Shown piece by piece: positions 54,675 through 63,057 of a stretch of 64,000 nt of DNA. Below the pieces are notes generated by a model. That model had not been told where the DNA came from. It searched no databases and was given only the letters and a program-made list of their open reading frames with translations. The position numbers were made by a program, and so were the translations under genes. Source of the DNA: an uncultured Pseudomonas sp. (lineage in GTDB: Bacteria > Pseudomonadota > Gammaproteobacteria > Pseudomonadales > Pseudomonadaceae); assembly GCF_913777995.1 (NCBI RefSeq), contig NZ_CAJYVE010000010.1:1-64000 (forward strand), read 5' to 3'. Position 1 is the stretch's first letter; each line of letters begins with the position of its first letter.

Positions 54675-55295
54675 ATGCCCGAAGTCGCCAGCCCTGATCA
54701 CCACGCCGCTCATGCCAGGCAGTTGCTGGACGCGCTGGCCGCACTGCTGGTCAGCGAAGGTCACAGCGTCACCCACAACGCTGGTATCGAGCGCTGCCGC
54801 AAGACGCTGCAATCGGCCGTGTTGCAACTGGCCGGGAAAGGCGAGCGTGTTGCGCCCCCGACCGCTATCCGCGCCTGGTTCGACACGGCCATGGCGGATG
54901 CCCGTGGTACCGCGCCGCAGGTCGACAGGGTCATCGACAGCATCTACGCCTTGCTGCCCCATGCCGACTGGATGCAGCGCCAGGCCGCCCCAGGGCAGGA
55001 TGACCATTTTGTCGACCGCCATCGCCACGCCATGCTGGTGGGCCCAACCGCGCCCATCGCCTGCGCGACCCTCACCCTGGGCGTGGCGGTGATGGCGCCG
55101 CAGGTGACTTATCCGTTTCATCAGCACCCGCCCGAAGAGTTCTACATCGTGCTGAGCGAGGGTGAGTGGTATCAGGAGGGCCGTGGCTGGTGGAGTCCAG
55201 GTTGTGGCGGCATCGTGCACAACGAGCCGTCCATCGTTCACTCGATGAGATCCGCAGAAAAACCGCTGCTGGCGTTGTGGGGGCTGTTGTTGTAA
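54675..55295 (+). CDS. Cupin of the DMSP lyase family (DddL/DddQ-like)
   Basis: 206 residues; GGAGG precedes the ATG. The C-terminal cupin has YPFHQHPPEEFYIVLS with metal ligands His149, His151, Glu155 and nearby Tyr157, and the last ligand His189 in EPSIVHSM, followed by PLLALWG. This H-x-H-x3-E-x-Y ... H pattern and the WW.PG and HN.P..VH segments are those of the DMSP lyase cupins. The N-terminal ~100 residues are helical, as in DddL/DddQ. Products would be DMS and acrylate. Same strand as the dddP-like operon, 74 bp after the chemoreceptor. A non-DMSP substrate is possible. Confidence 0.78.
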   Translation: MPEVASPDHHAAHARQLLDALAALLVSEGHSVTHNAGIERCRKTLQSAVLQLAGKGERVAPPTAIRAWFDTAMADARGTAPQVDRVIDSIYALLPHADWMQRQAAPGQDDHFVDRHRHAMLVGPTAPIACATLTLGVAVMAPQVTYPFHQHPPEEFYIVLSEGEWYQEGRGWWSPGCGGIVHNEPSIVHSMRSAEKPLLALWGLLL

Positions 55296-55344
55296 GTCCG
55301 CGTATGGTCCAGGCCCCGACTGCGCGGAACCTGTACTCCCTCGT

Positions 55345-56175
55345 TCAGCGGGTCTGGCTGAGAATGATGCGGTCAAACAGCCGGTCACCGAGCCAGACAC
55401 GCATGCGGATCAGCATCTTGGCGAACTTTCCGGTGGCGTAGCGAGTACGCGGCTTGCCGCTGGCCACGGCCTTGGACACCACGTCGGCAATCACCTGCGG
55501 GTCGCTGCCGGTCCCGTGTCCATAGGTGCTTTCGATCGACTTGGCGACCTGTTTCACCAACCGCCCGTAAGGACCGCCGACAGCGCGTTTGACCAGGGTT
55601 TCGCTGGCGCCGTCGCCGAAGCCCGTTTCGATCACACCGGGCTCGACGATCACCACCTTGATGCCGAATTCGGCCAACTCCAGGCGCAGGCAATCCGACC
55701 AGCCCTCAAAGGCATGCTTGGTGGCGTGGTACCAGGCCCCCAGGGCGCTGTACATCTTGCCCCCCATCGAGGTGATGTTGACGATGTGTCCGGCGCGTCG
55801 GGCACGCATGGCGGGCAGCAACAACTGAGTGAGGCGGGCGGCACCGAACAGGTTGACTTCGAACTGATAGCGAGCTTCGTCAAGCCCGATTTCTTCCACG
55901 GGGCCGTACAGACCGAACCCCGCATTATTGACCAGTACATCTACGCCACCTGTAAGGGCCAGGATGGTCTGCACACCTTTGACCATCTCGTCGTCCTTGG
56001 ACACATCCATTCGCAAGAGGTGAGCACCGAGCTGCGCCAGGTCTGTCATTTTGTCGACACTGCGTGCGGCGGCGTAGACCTGGTAGCCGTCTTGAATCAG
56101 TTGTCTGGCAATGGCTTTACCCATGCCTGAAGAAGCCCCGGTAACCAGGGCCGTTTTATTGTCCTTGCTGAACAT
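55345..56175 (-). CDS. Short-chain dehydrogenase/reductase
   Basis: 276 residues of the classical SDR family: TGASSGMGKAIARQL, VLVNNAGFGLYGPVEE, NITSMGGKMYSALGAWYHATKHAFEG (Ser, Tyr, Lys of the active site). The ATG at 56175 follows GAGGTG; the frame continues upstream without a better start. It resembles oxidoreductases with a small membrane-proximal C-terminus acting on lipid-like or aldehyde substrates; the real substrate is unknown. Convergent with the cupin gene. Confidence 0.85.
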   Translation of the reverse strand: MFSKDNKTALVTGASSGMGKAIARQLIQDGYQVYAAARSVDKMTDLAQLGAHLLRMDVSKDDEMVKGVQTILALTGGVDVLVNNAGFGLYGPVEEIGLDEARYQFEVNLFGAARLTQLLLPAMRARRAGHIVNITSMGGKMYSALGAWYHATKHAFEGWSDCLRLELAEFGIKVVIVEPGVIETGFGDGASETLVKRAVGGPYGRLVKQVAKSIESTYGHGTGSDPQVIADVVSKAVASGKPRTRYATGKFAKMLIRMRVWLGDRLFDRIILSQTR

Positions 56176-56339
56176 GGCGCACCTCACTCGTAGGAAGGTG
56201 CTCAGTGTCTCAAGCACGGCAGCCACTGCCTCTCGCACGATATGCCAATGGACTTGCATCTTGCGCCACGCACGCCACAGAGCTGATTTCGTGACAGGCT
56301 CTCCTGTCGGCACGGCACCCACGGCCTTGCAGCCTGCGC

Positions 56340-57350
56340 TCAGCCCAGGCGCATGGCTTGACGCGCGGTATCCGGCGTCTCCCCTGTCCAGTCCTGAAAA
56401 GCGCGATAGAACGAATTCGGGTCTTCGAAACCGAGCAGAAAAGCGATCTCGCCCCCAGACAAGCGAGTGCTGCCCAGGTAATGACGGGCCAGGCTCGCAC
56501 GCGTGGTATTCACCAACGCACGGAAACTCTCCCCTTCCTCCTCCAGGCGGCGCTGCAGGGTGCGCTTGCTGAGCCCGAGGCGCAGCGCCGCCTGCTCGAT
56601 CGTGGCCGTATTGCTGGGTAGCAGTTCGAGCAGGACCGCACGAACGCGCTCGGCCATCGTCGCCGCGGCATCCAATTCACTCAGGCGACGACGCAGATCA
56701 GGCTCGAACACCCTCCACATCTGCTGATTGGCAGTAAGGAACGGTCGCAGTGCATCGGCGGCGGTAAAGGTGATGCTCAGGTTTGCTCCTTGCCTGGCTG
56801 GAACACCGAAAAACGCTTCGTAGCGTCGCCCATAGCGGTCAGGCGGCAGGTGCGCAAACGTTACCTGCACAGCCTTGATGCGTTCACGCGTGGCCAGGCT
56901 GGCCAACCGCAGGAAGAACGCGACCTCGGCGACTTGCAAGGAATGGGGCACCTCTTCGTGCATCGATAACCACCGTGGAAAGACGGTCATTTCACCGCTT
57001 TCGTCCACCTTCACTTCAAGGCTCATGGGCGCGACGAGCTGCTTGTACTTGGCCAGGCGCTGCACGGCCTGCATCAGATTGGCACTGCACAAGGCCGCGA
57101 ATAGCGGCGGATCGAAAACTTCGGCTGATACGGTTTCGACAAGACGCAGTGGAAACATCGGGTCGTCGACCTGCGACTCCAGGGCCTGCCAGAAACGAAA
57201 GTACTCGTCGGTCGACAGCCCGTGGTCCGGGCGGGAAAAGAGGTCCTCTGGCAAGCGGGCCTGGCGTAGCACGGGCTCGGGCTGCACACCGAAATCCTTG
57301 AGCAATGTCCGCCAACCGATGTGCAGAGAAAAGGTGAGGTTACGTGCCAT
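56340..57350 (-). CDS. AraC-family regulator with arabinose-binding-like N-domain
   Basis: 336 residues. The C-terminal AraC domain has AALRLGLSKRTLQRRLEEEG and GGEIAFLLGFEDPNSFYRAFQDWTG. The N-terminal ~210 residues (LLKDFGVQPEPVLRQARLPEDLF; YFRFWQALE) are the Arabinose_bd-type sensor found in OruR/VirS-like regulators. It is 164 bp upstream of the SDR on the same strand and may control it. Confidence 0.85.
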   Translation of the reverse strand: MARNLTFSLHIGWRTLLKDFGVQPEPVLRQARLPEDLFSRPDHGLSTDEYFRFWQALESQVDDPMFPLRLVETVSAEVFDPPLFAALCSANLMQAVQRLAKYKQLVAPMSLEVKVDESGEMTVFPRWLSMHEEVPHSLQVAEVAFFLRLASLATRERIKAVQVTFAHLPPDRYGRRYEAFFGVPARQGANLSITFTAADALRPFLTANQQMWRVFEPDLRRRLSELDAAATMAERVRAVLLELLPSNTATIEQAALRLGLSKRTLQRRLEEEGESFRALVNTTRASLARHYLGSTRLSGGEIAFLLGFEDPNSFYRAFQDWTGETPDTARQAMRLG

Positions 57351-57710
57351 CGGATCTAACTGCTGTGTGAGTCACTGAGAAATCGAGGTCGGTGGTCAAT
57401 ACCGCCCAGATATGAATGCCAGTGCGGATCATGCGCCCCGTGCCGTATGAATTCCAGAGGCGACATATCCACCACGGCTCTGCAACTCGATCCCAGGCAA
57501 GGGCGGCATCATGCTCAATGCCCTGGAGCGCGTGCTCGACCCGCCTTGCGCCCAATACCCCTCGATCAGACCGTTGCAGCGCGTGCTCGCGATCAAGTCG
57601 TCAGGCTCCCAGCAGATGGCGCGGCTTTGCCAGCTTACCGCGAGCAAGCTCGCTTGTATGGTAGGACTTGAAGGGAGGAGGAGGGACCTAGCTCGCTTCT
57701 GACTGTTCGC
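57351..57710. other. Intergenic region with no supported gene
   Basis: The gap between the AraC gene and the IS element. It includes GCGAGCAAGCTCGCTTG (57639-57655), a palindrome like the REP cores of the P. fluorescens group. Short open frames here have no recognisable content. It may contain worn remnants of a former gene. Confidence 0.4.
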
Positions 57711-58840
57711 GCAGTACAGACCGTGGGAGATATCACCCCTCCTCCTTTCATCCAAGCGCCGATAAAGAATGCTTATGGCTCGCAACCTACGATAGAAACA
57801 AGCCTGCGCCTCTGGGTGGCCCCTTCAAGTGTTCAACACCTTAAGCCCGGAGAATGTACATGGCAATGCCGGTTTCGCTAGACAGACCTATCGTGGGTAT
57901 TGATGTCGCCAAGAAAGAACTGGTGATCTATCACCGAGACTCCGAGCGGCTTGAAGCGATCCCAAACGACAAGCCCTCGATCAAGAAATGGCTGAAAACT
58001 GTCCCGCACGGGACGATGATCGCGATCGAAGCCACCAATACCTTTCATGTTCTGTTCGCCGACCTGGCCTATGAGAAAGGCTGTGTGATTTACATGGTCG
58101 ACGGGTATCGCCTCAGCCGTTATCGCGAAGGTGTCAACGTGCGCGCCAAGACCGATGCCAAGGACGCCTGGCTGTTAGCCCGCTACCTGCACAATGAGTT
58201 CAAGGAACTTAAGCCCTGGGTGCCCGCGTGCCCGCTGTACCGGGATCTACAGAGTCTGTTTCGTCGTCGTGCGGCCTTGGTTCAGGCCTATACCGGCCTG
58301 AAACAGAGCTGGTCCAATGAACCGCATTTGAAGTCAGCCTTCAAGGCGCACATCAAATCGATGGAACGACTGGTAGCCCTGGTGGAAGCTCAGATCAAAA
58401 AAGCACTGCATGAGGCGGGATTAACTCATCAGCTCAAGCGCTGCATGAAGATCGAAGGCATTGGTTTTCTCAACGCTGCTCGCCTGGTGACTGCCTTTAT
58501 GCGAGGTGATTTCAAAGGTGCGGACGCCTTTATCGCTTTTCTTGGGATGGACTTGAGGGTGTCGAAATCTGGACAGAAAGACGGTCGTCGTAGCCTGACA
58601 AAAAGAGGTGATCCGGAAGTCCGTAGACTGCTCTACGTCGCCGCCATGGCGGCACGCAAGACATCCGCCTGGAAGCCGTTTTACGAAGCCCAATGCAAAC
58701 GTGGGTTTAGTTCGACCGAAGCCTTAGTCATGCTGGCTCGCAAGCTTGCCCGAGTGGCGTTCGCTCTGTTGAAAAACCAGAGCGAATACCAAACGAAGAT
58801 GGTTTGAAGGCTTCCCTAAAACCATAGAATCTCCCACGGG
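57711..58840 (+). mobile_element. IS110-family insertion sequence at a REP site
   Basis: The transposase gene is flanked by an 11-bp perfect inverted repeat, CCGTGGGAGAT (57721-57731) and ATCTCCCACGG (58829-58839). Outside it, TTCGCG on the left (57706-57711) and GGCTAAAGCCGCTCC on the right rebuild the REP core TTCGCGGCTAAAGCCGCTCC found intact at 22576-22595. The inverted repeats lie a few bases in from the apparent ends, as in the IS1111 subgroup. The ~130-bp non-coding left end is a candidate for a guide (bridge) RNA. Related IS110 elements of P. putida (ISPpu9/ISPpu10) are known to target REP. Exact ends are estimates. Confidence 0.75.
57860..58807 (+). CDS. IS110-family transposase (DEDD)
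   Basis: 315 residues. The N-terminal DEDD RuvC-like domain shows VGIDVAKKELVIYH (first Asp), IAIEATNTFHVLFA (Glu) and RAKTDAKDAWLLARYL (Asp pair). The C-terminal Transposase_20 domain has MKIEGIGFLNAARLVTAF and FIAFLGMDLRVSKSGQKDGR. Start placed at the ATG at 57860 because GGAG lies 8 bases before it; the ATG at 57854 is too close. It appears intact. These enzymes cut and strand-exchange at short target sequences. Confidence 0.92.
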   Translation: MAMPVSLDRPIVGIDVAKKELVIYHRDSERLEAIPNDKPSIKKWLKTVPHGTMIAIEATNTFHVLFADLAYEKGCVIYMVDGYRLSRYREGVNVRAKTDAKDAWLLARYLHNEFKELKPWVPACPLYRDLQSLFRRRAALVQAYTGLKQSWSNEPHLKSAFKAHIKSMERLVALVEAQIKKALHEAGLTHQLKRCMKIEGIGFLNAARLVTAFMRGDFKGADAFIAFLGMDLRVSKSGQKDGRRSLTKRGDPEVRRLLYVAAMAARKTSAWKPFYEAQCKRGFSSTEALVMLARKLARVAFALLKNQSEYQTKMV

Positions 58841-58882
58841 CTAAAGCCGCTCCCCCCGGGCCACATGCCGCTTGAGCGAAGG
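58838..58882 (+). repeat. REP fragment at the right IS junction
   Basis: GGCTAAAGCCGCTCCCCCCG followed by GGGCCACATGCCGCTTGAGCG is a third copy of the right half of the repeat at 22581-22622. Only the half distal to the IS is present here, consistent with interruption by the insertion. Confidence 0.7.
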
Positions 58883-58898
58883 GTATGGCCTCCAAAGC

Positions 58899-61061
58899 CT
58901 AGAAATTCACCGTAGCCGACAACCGGGCGGTGCGCGGGGCGCCGGGGAACAGGTAGTCGTCACCCAGGTATTCCCCGACATCGCGCCAGTAACGCTTGTC
59001 GAACAGGTTATCCACCGACAACCGCCATACGGTGTCGTAGCCGCTCAGGCGCGTGCTGTAGCGGGCGCCGGCGTTGAACAGCGCATAGCCACCGGCTTCG
59101 ACCTGCCCTTGACGGTCGGCGTACTTGGCCGCGCTGTACTGCACGCCACCGAGCAGCGCCAGGCCGGGCAGCGGCAGGCTGTAGTCGGCCTGCAGGCTGC
59201 CACGGTAGCGCGGCACATTCAGGGCCTGGTGGCCTTCGTAGGTTGCGGTGCCACTGTCCTGCACCCGCGCGCGAATGGCGGCGACGCTGGCGGCGATCTG
59301 CAGGCGCTCGGTGAGGTGGCCGTTGGCGCCCAGCTCCAGGCCGACGTTCTTCTGCTCACCCTGTTCGACATAGGTGAAGGTGCCGTCGCCCTCCGGCCGC
59401 GCGTACTGGTAAGCCTTGCGGATCTGGAACAGCGCGGCCGTCAGGCTCATGCGCGACAGGTCGTACTTGATGCCCGCCTCCAGCTGCCGCGATACGCTCG
59501 GCGCGAGGATCTCGCCGGCATTGTTGGTGAACCACGCTGCCGTGCCGCCTAACGCCAACCCTTTGCTGTAGCTGGTGTACAACGACAGGTTGTCCTGCGG
59601 TTTGTAGATCAGCGCCGCCTGGGGCAGTACCAGCGAGCGGCGGGTGTGGCGCAGGTCGCTGCCGTCCTCGCGCCAGGCCTGCTCGTCGAGGTACACCTGG
59701 CGAGCCCCGGCGACCACCTGCCAGTGCTCGTCGAAGCGAATGCGGTCATTGACGAACAGGCCGTATTGGCGGCTGTCAAGGCGCCGCTCGGTGTGTGGCA
59801 GGGCCTTGTCGGCCAGGGCGAAGGTGTCCGGAGTCTGATAGATGTTGCCGCTGCCGACGAACTCGTTGAAGGTGCCGCGGGTATCGACGGTACGGCGCAG
59901 GGCGCTGCTGCCGAAGGTCAGTTCATGTTCCAGGCTGCCGGTGCTGAAACGCCCGCTCAGCGCCGCTTCGACCTCGTCGTTGCGACGGGTGTCGTCAGGG
60001 CTGCGATAGTCATAGATGTCGTAGTCGCCCTCGGCGCTGAAGTGGTTGGGCACCGCTTCACCGGCGCAACTGGCCGCCCCGTAGCAGCCCCAGGCGAAGG
60101 AGCTGTAGTCGTCGATCACCACGCGGCTGCGCGAAGCGCTGAGGCTGCCGGTCCAGGCGTCGCTGAAGCGGTACTCGAAGCGCCCGCCGAAGTTCAGCGA
60201 GTCGATGCCCACCGGGTTGGACCCGCTCTGGTGCCCCAGGCGCTTGCGCGGCGACGCGTCGTGCGGCAGCGCGGTGCCGCCGAGCAACTGGTAGCCGGGA
60301 ACCGAGCGTTGCTCGCGGGTCTGGTACTCGGCGTCCAGTTGCAAGGTAGCGCGCTCGCTGATGTTCCAGTCCAGCGCCAGGGAGGCGAAATCACGCTGGC
60401 CGTCGGCGTGCGCCACATAAGAGCGGATGTCTTCATGGGCCAGGTTGGCACGCAGCCCGAACTGCCGCTCGGCGCCGAACCAGCCGCCCAGGTCAGTGGC
60501 GATATAGCGCTCGCCGTGCTCGTTGGTTGCCACCGTCACCGAGCGCACGTCTTCGGCGCGCTTGGTCTGGTAATTGACCACCCCGCCCGGCTCGGCGATG
60601 CCGCCCTGCAGCCCGGACACCCCCTTGAGCAGCTCGACCTGCTGTTTGTTCTCCAGCGCCACGTTCTGCTCACCGGCGATGCTGTGCCCGTTTATGCGGT
60701 AGCTGTTGCCGGCATTCAGCGAGAAGCCGCGCACCGTGAAGTTCTCGTAATAGCCCACCGGAGCATAGGCCTCGCCCACCGAAGCATCGTTGCGCAACAC
60801 CTCGCTGAGCAGCCTGGCCTGACGATCCTGCAACAGCGCCTGGGTGAATACCGACACTGAAGCCGGGGTGTCGAGCAATGGCGCTGCACCGGGCCCGGCC
60901 ACCTTCGCCTGGGTAGCGCGGTAGCCATCGCTGTCGGCCGGGCCGAGCGTGTCCTGGATCTGCACGGCGTCAAGGCTGAGCGGCTCGGCGGCCTGCAACG
61001 CGCAGGAGACGGCCAGCCCCAGCGGCATCAGCGGCCGGGCCAGTCGGTGCGGCATCATCAT
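58899..61061 (-). CDS. TonB-dependent siderophore-type receptor
   Basis: 720 residues. Signal peptide (MMMPHRLARPLMPLGLAVSC to QAAE). A plug domain follows directly (PLLDTPASVSVFTQALLQDRQ; YENFTVRGFSLNAGNSYRING; GLQGGIAEPGGVVNYQTKR) with no N-terminal signalling (STN) domain. The C-terminal barrel ends LSATVNF. It takes up a ferric siderophore or other metal chelate with TonB energy. No clear Fur box was seen in the promoter, and no siderophore genes are adjacent. The start is one of three tandem ATGs. Confidence 0.9.
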   Translation of the reverse strand: MMMPHRLARPLMPLGLAVSCALQAAEPLSLDAVQIQDTLGPADSDGYRATQAKVAGPGAAPLLDTPASVSVFTQALLQDRQARLLSEVLRNDASVGEAYAPVGYYENFTVRGFSLNAGNSYRINGHSIAGEQNVALENKQQVELLKGVSGLQGGIAEPGGVVNYQTKRAEDVRSVTVATNEHGERYIATDLGGWFGAERQFGLRANLAHEDIRSYVAHADGQRDFASLALDWNISERATLQLDAEYQTREQRSVPGYQLLGGTALPHDASPRKRLGHQSGSNPVGIDSLNFGGRFEYRFSDAWTGSLSASRSRVVIDDYSSFAWGCYGAASCAGEAVPNHFSAEGDYDIYDYRSPDDTRRNDEVEAALSGRFSTGSLEHELTFGSSALRRTVDTRGTFNEFVGSGNIYQTPDTFALADKALPHTERRLDSRQYGLFVNDRIRFDEHWQVVAGARQVYLDEQAWREDGSDLRHTRRSLVLPQAALIYKPQDNLSLYTSYSKGLALGGTAAWFTNNAGEILAPSVSRQLEAGIKYDLSRMSLTAALFQIRKAYQYARPEGDGTFTYVEQGEQKNVGLELGANGHLTERLQIAASVAAIRARVQDSGTATYEGHQALNVPRYRGSLQADYSLPLPGLALLGGVQYSAAKYADRQGQVEAGGYALFNAGARYSTRLSGYDTVWRLSVDNLFDKRYWRDVGEYLGDDYLFPGAPRTARLSATVNF

Positions 61062-61288
61062 CGGCGGAAAACTCCTGGGTTGCGCAAAAGGGGCCATCTT
61101 TTACGGTCACGGCGGAACTTTTACAACCACGGCGCGGCATTTTTTCAATAAAAACCGGCCATCCCGGAAAACTTCCGTTTTAAGGATGAATTAAGTCGGC
61201 GTGGTTAATCTGGCCCCAACAAAACAACTGAACCCCTCAGTCGTTAAAGCCTCTATCACTGCAGATTCCACACAGAAGGAAATTGACC

Positions 61289-61597
61289 ATGAAAAAATTC
61301 ATGCCTGCCCTGTTCGCCGCTGTTGCCCTGACCACCGCTGCCGGTATGGCCCAGGCCGACGTGCGCCCAGACCAGATCGCCGACCTGCAGAAAGCCGGCA
61401 CCATCGGTGACCTGAAGCAATTCAATCAGCAGGCGCTGAACAAACATCAGGGCTTCACCATTCACGACACCGAGCTGGACCAAAAGAATGGTCGCTACGT
61501 GTACGAGATCGAACTGCGTAATGCCCAGGGTACCGAATGGGATTACCACGTCGATGCCAAGACCGGTGAAGTACTGCTCGATAAAGAAGATCGCTGA
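61289..61597 (+). CDS. Small periplasmic PepSY-domain protein
   Basis: 102 residues with a signal peptide (MKKFMPALFAAVALTTAAGM, cleaved near AQA) and one PepSY domain (KHQGFTIHDTELDQKNGRYVYEIELRN; WDYHVDAKTGEVLLDKEDR). AAGGA precedes the ATG at 61289. PepSY domains often bind proteases or modulate sensors and metal-related processes. Divergent from the TonB receptor gene, it may share its regulation. Function otherwise unknown. Confidence 0.88.
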   Translation: MKKFMPALFAAVALTTAAGMAQADVRPDQIADLQKAGTIGDLKQFNQQALNKHQGFTIHDTELDQKNGRYVYEIELRNAQGTEWDYHVDAKTGEVLLDKEDR

Positions 61598-61603
61598 TTA
61601 GGC

Positions 61604-61753
61604 TTTGTACGAAAAGTGCCTGCGCTCGGCCATGCTGCGTTAAAAACAGGCTGGATCGCCAGCCCGGTCGGAATGCTCATTTACTCCAGTAAACTCCGCT
61701 TCCTCGCCTGTTTTTGCCTTGCCTGACCTTCGCTCGCCGACTTTCGTACAAAA
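61604..61753. repeat. MITE-like imperfect inverted repeat element
   Basis: Ends TTTGTACGAAAAGT (61604-61617) and ACTTTCGTACAAAA (61740-61753) are inverted copies with one indel. Inside are further nested pairs: AAAACAGGC..GCCTGTTTT and TTTACTCCAGTAAA. No coding capacity. I recall similar sequences with GAGTTTACT..AGTAAATGAGCATTCC in other Pseudomonas intergenic regions, but copy number cannot be checked here. Confidence 0.6.
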
Positions 61754-61770
61754 CCTAGAACTTCTGCTGA

Positions 61771-61818
61771 AAAAGGCCAGGGCCGCCAGCGCGTCAAGCG
61801 TGGCGGCCCTGGCCTTTT
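61771..61818. terminator. Strong bidirectional terminator
   Basis: AAAAGGCCAGGGCCGCCA and TGGCGGCCCTGGCCTTTT form a perfect 18-bp stem with a 12-nt loop, lying between the convergent PepSY gene and sugar dehydrogenase gene. A and T runs on both sides allow it to work in both directions. Confidence 0.88.
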
Positions 61819-61867
61819 GCATGTGTCGCACGCTGGCCGCTCAAGCGGCGTCTGAATGAGTGCAGCG

Positions 61868-63031
61868 TTATTCCAGGCCAACCTTGAGCAGCTTGCCCTT
61901 GTCGTCGTCGGTCAGCAGATACAGATAACCGTCAGGCCCCTGGCGCACATCACGAATGCGCTCCTTGCGCTCCTTGAGCAGGCGCTCTTCGTGCACGATG
62001 CGGTCGCCTTCGAACTGCAGGCGAATCAGCTCTTCGGTGGCCAGCGCGCCGATGAACAGGTTGTGATCCCAGGCCTTGAAGCGCCCGTCGCTGTAGAACG
62101 CCATGCCGCTGACGCCGGGCGAAACTTCCCAGACATGGAAGGGCTTCACCGTACCTTCGACTTCCTTGCCCTGCGCTTCGGGAATCTTCAGCCCGGAGTA
62201 GTTGATGCCATGGGTTGCCAGTGGCCAGCCGAAGTTCTGCGCCCGCTCGACGATGTTGATTTCATCACCGCCCTTGGGTCCGTGTTCATCCAGCCACAAG
62301 GTGCCGCTCCAGGGGTTGAGCGCGGCGCCCTGCGGGTTGCGGTGGCCGAAGCTCCAGATTTCCGGCGCTACGCCCTTGCGGTCGACGAAGGGGTTGTCAG
62401 TGGGTACCTGGCCGTCGGGGAAGATGCGCACCACCTTGCCCTGCAACTTGTCCAGATCCTGAGCGGTGGGCCGGTCGTTGTTTTCGCCCAGGGTGACGAA
62501 CAGGTAGCCCTGGCGATCGAACACCAGGCGTGCACCGAAGTGGTTGCCTACCGAAAGCTTGGGCTGCTGGCGGAAGATCACGTTGAAGTCTTCCAACTGC
62601 GTGAGGTCCTTGGACAACCGCCCGCGCCCCACAGCCGTACCGGCATGATCGCCCTCGGCGGCGGTCTTGCCATCCCCCTCGGCGTACGCCAGGTAGACCA
62701 TGCGGTCATTGGCGAAGTCCGGTGAAAGGGCGACGTCGAGCAGGCCGCCCTGCCCCTTGGCCCACACCTGCGGCACTCCGGAGAGCGCCTTGCGCTGCTT
62801 GCCGTCAGGGCTCAGCAGCAACAGGTCGCCGGAGCGTTCGGTGACCAGGATGCCCTGCTTTTCCGGCAGGAAGGCCAAGGCCCAGGGGTGGTCCAGGCCC
62901 TCGGCCAGCGGGGTGACCGTCACCGAACCCAGTTCACTCTTGTAACGCGCCGTCTCGGCCGCCGACACGGTAAATGGCAAGCCGGCCAGCAGGGAGGCGC
63001 AGCAGGTGGCGATCAGGGTCTTTCTCAACAT
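61868..63031 (-). CDS. PQQ-dependent aldose sugar dehydrogenase-like protein
   Basis: 387 residues with a signal peptide (MLRKTLIATCCASLLAG, cleaved near VSAAE). It belongs to the soluble glucose/sorbosone dehydrogenase (YliI/Asd) family of six-bladed propellers: GLDHPWALAFLPEKQGILVTER, RLVFDRQGYLFVTLGENNDR, IWSFGHRNPQGAALNP and LWLDEHGPKGGDEINIV. It oxidises sugars in the periplasm with PQQ and calcium. ATG 63031 follows AAGGAA. It forms a likely pair with the small gene upstream (26-bp gap). Confidence 0.9.
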   Translation of the reverse strand: MLRKTLIATCCASLLAGLPFTVSAAETARYKSELGSVTVTPLAEGLDHPWALAFLPEKQGILVTERSGDLLLLSPDGKQRKALSGVPQVWAKGQGGLLDVALSPDFANDRMVYLAYAEGDGKTAAEGDHAGTAVGRGRLSKDLTQLEDFNVIFRQQPKLSVGNHFGARLVFDRQGYLFVTLGENNDRPTAQDLDKLQGKVVRIFPDGQVPTDNPFVDRKGVAPEIWSFGHRNPQGAALNPWSGTLWLDEHGPKGGDEINIVERAQNFGWPLATHGINYSGLKIPEAQGKEVEGTVKPFHVWEVSPGVSGMAFYSDGRFKAWDHNLFIGALATEELIRLQFEGDRIVHEERLLKERKERIRDVRQGPDGYLYLLTDDDKGKLLKVGLE

Positions 63032-63057
63032 GGGCGATTCCTTATCCATTCGTAAGA

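Noticed and set aside
57351-57710. Small genes in the gap before the IS element
   Set aside because: Several short frames exist on both strands, but none has a ribosome site with a recognisable product.
58899-61097. Fur box upstream of the TonB-dependent receptor
   Set aside because: No 19-bp palindrome resembling GATAATGATAATCATTATC could be found between 61062 and 61288.
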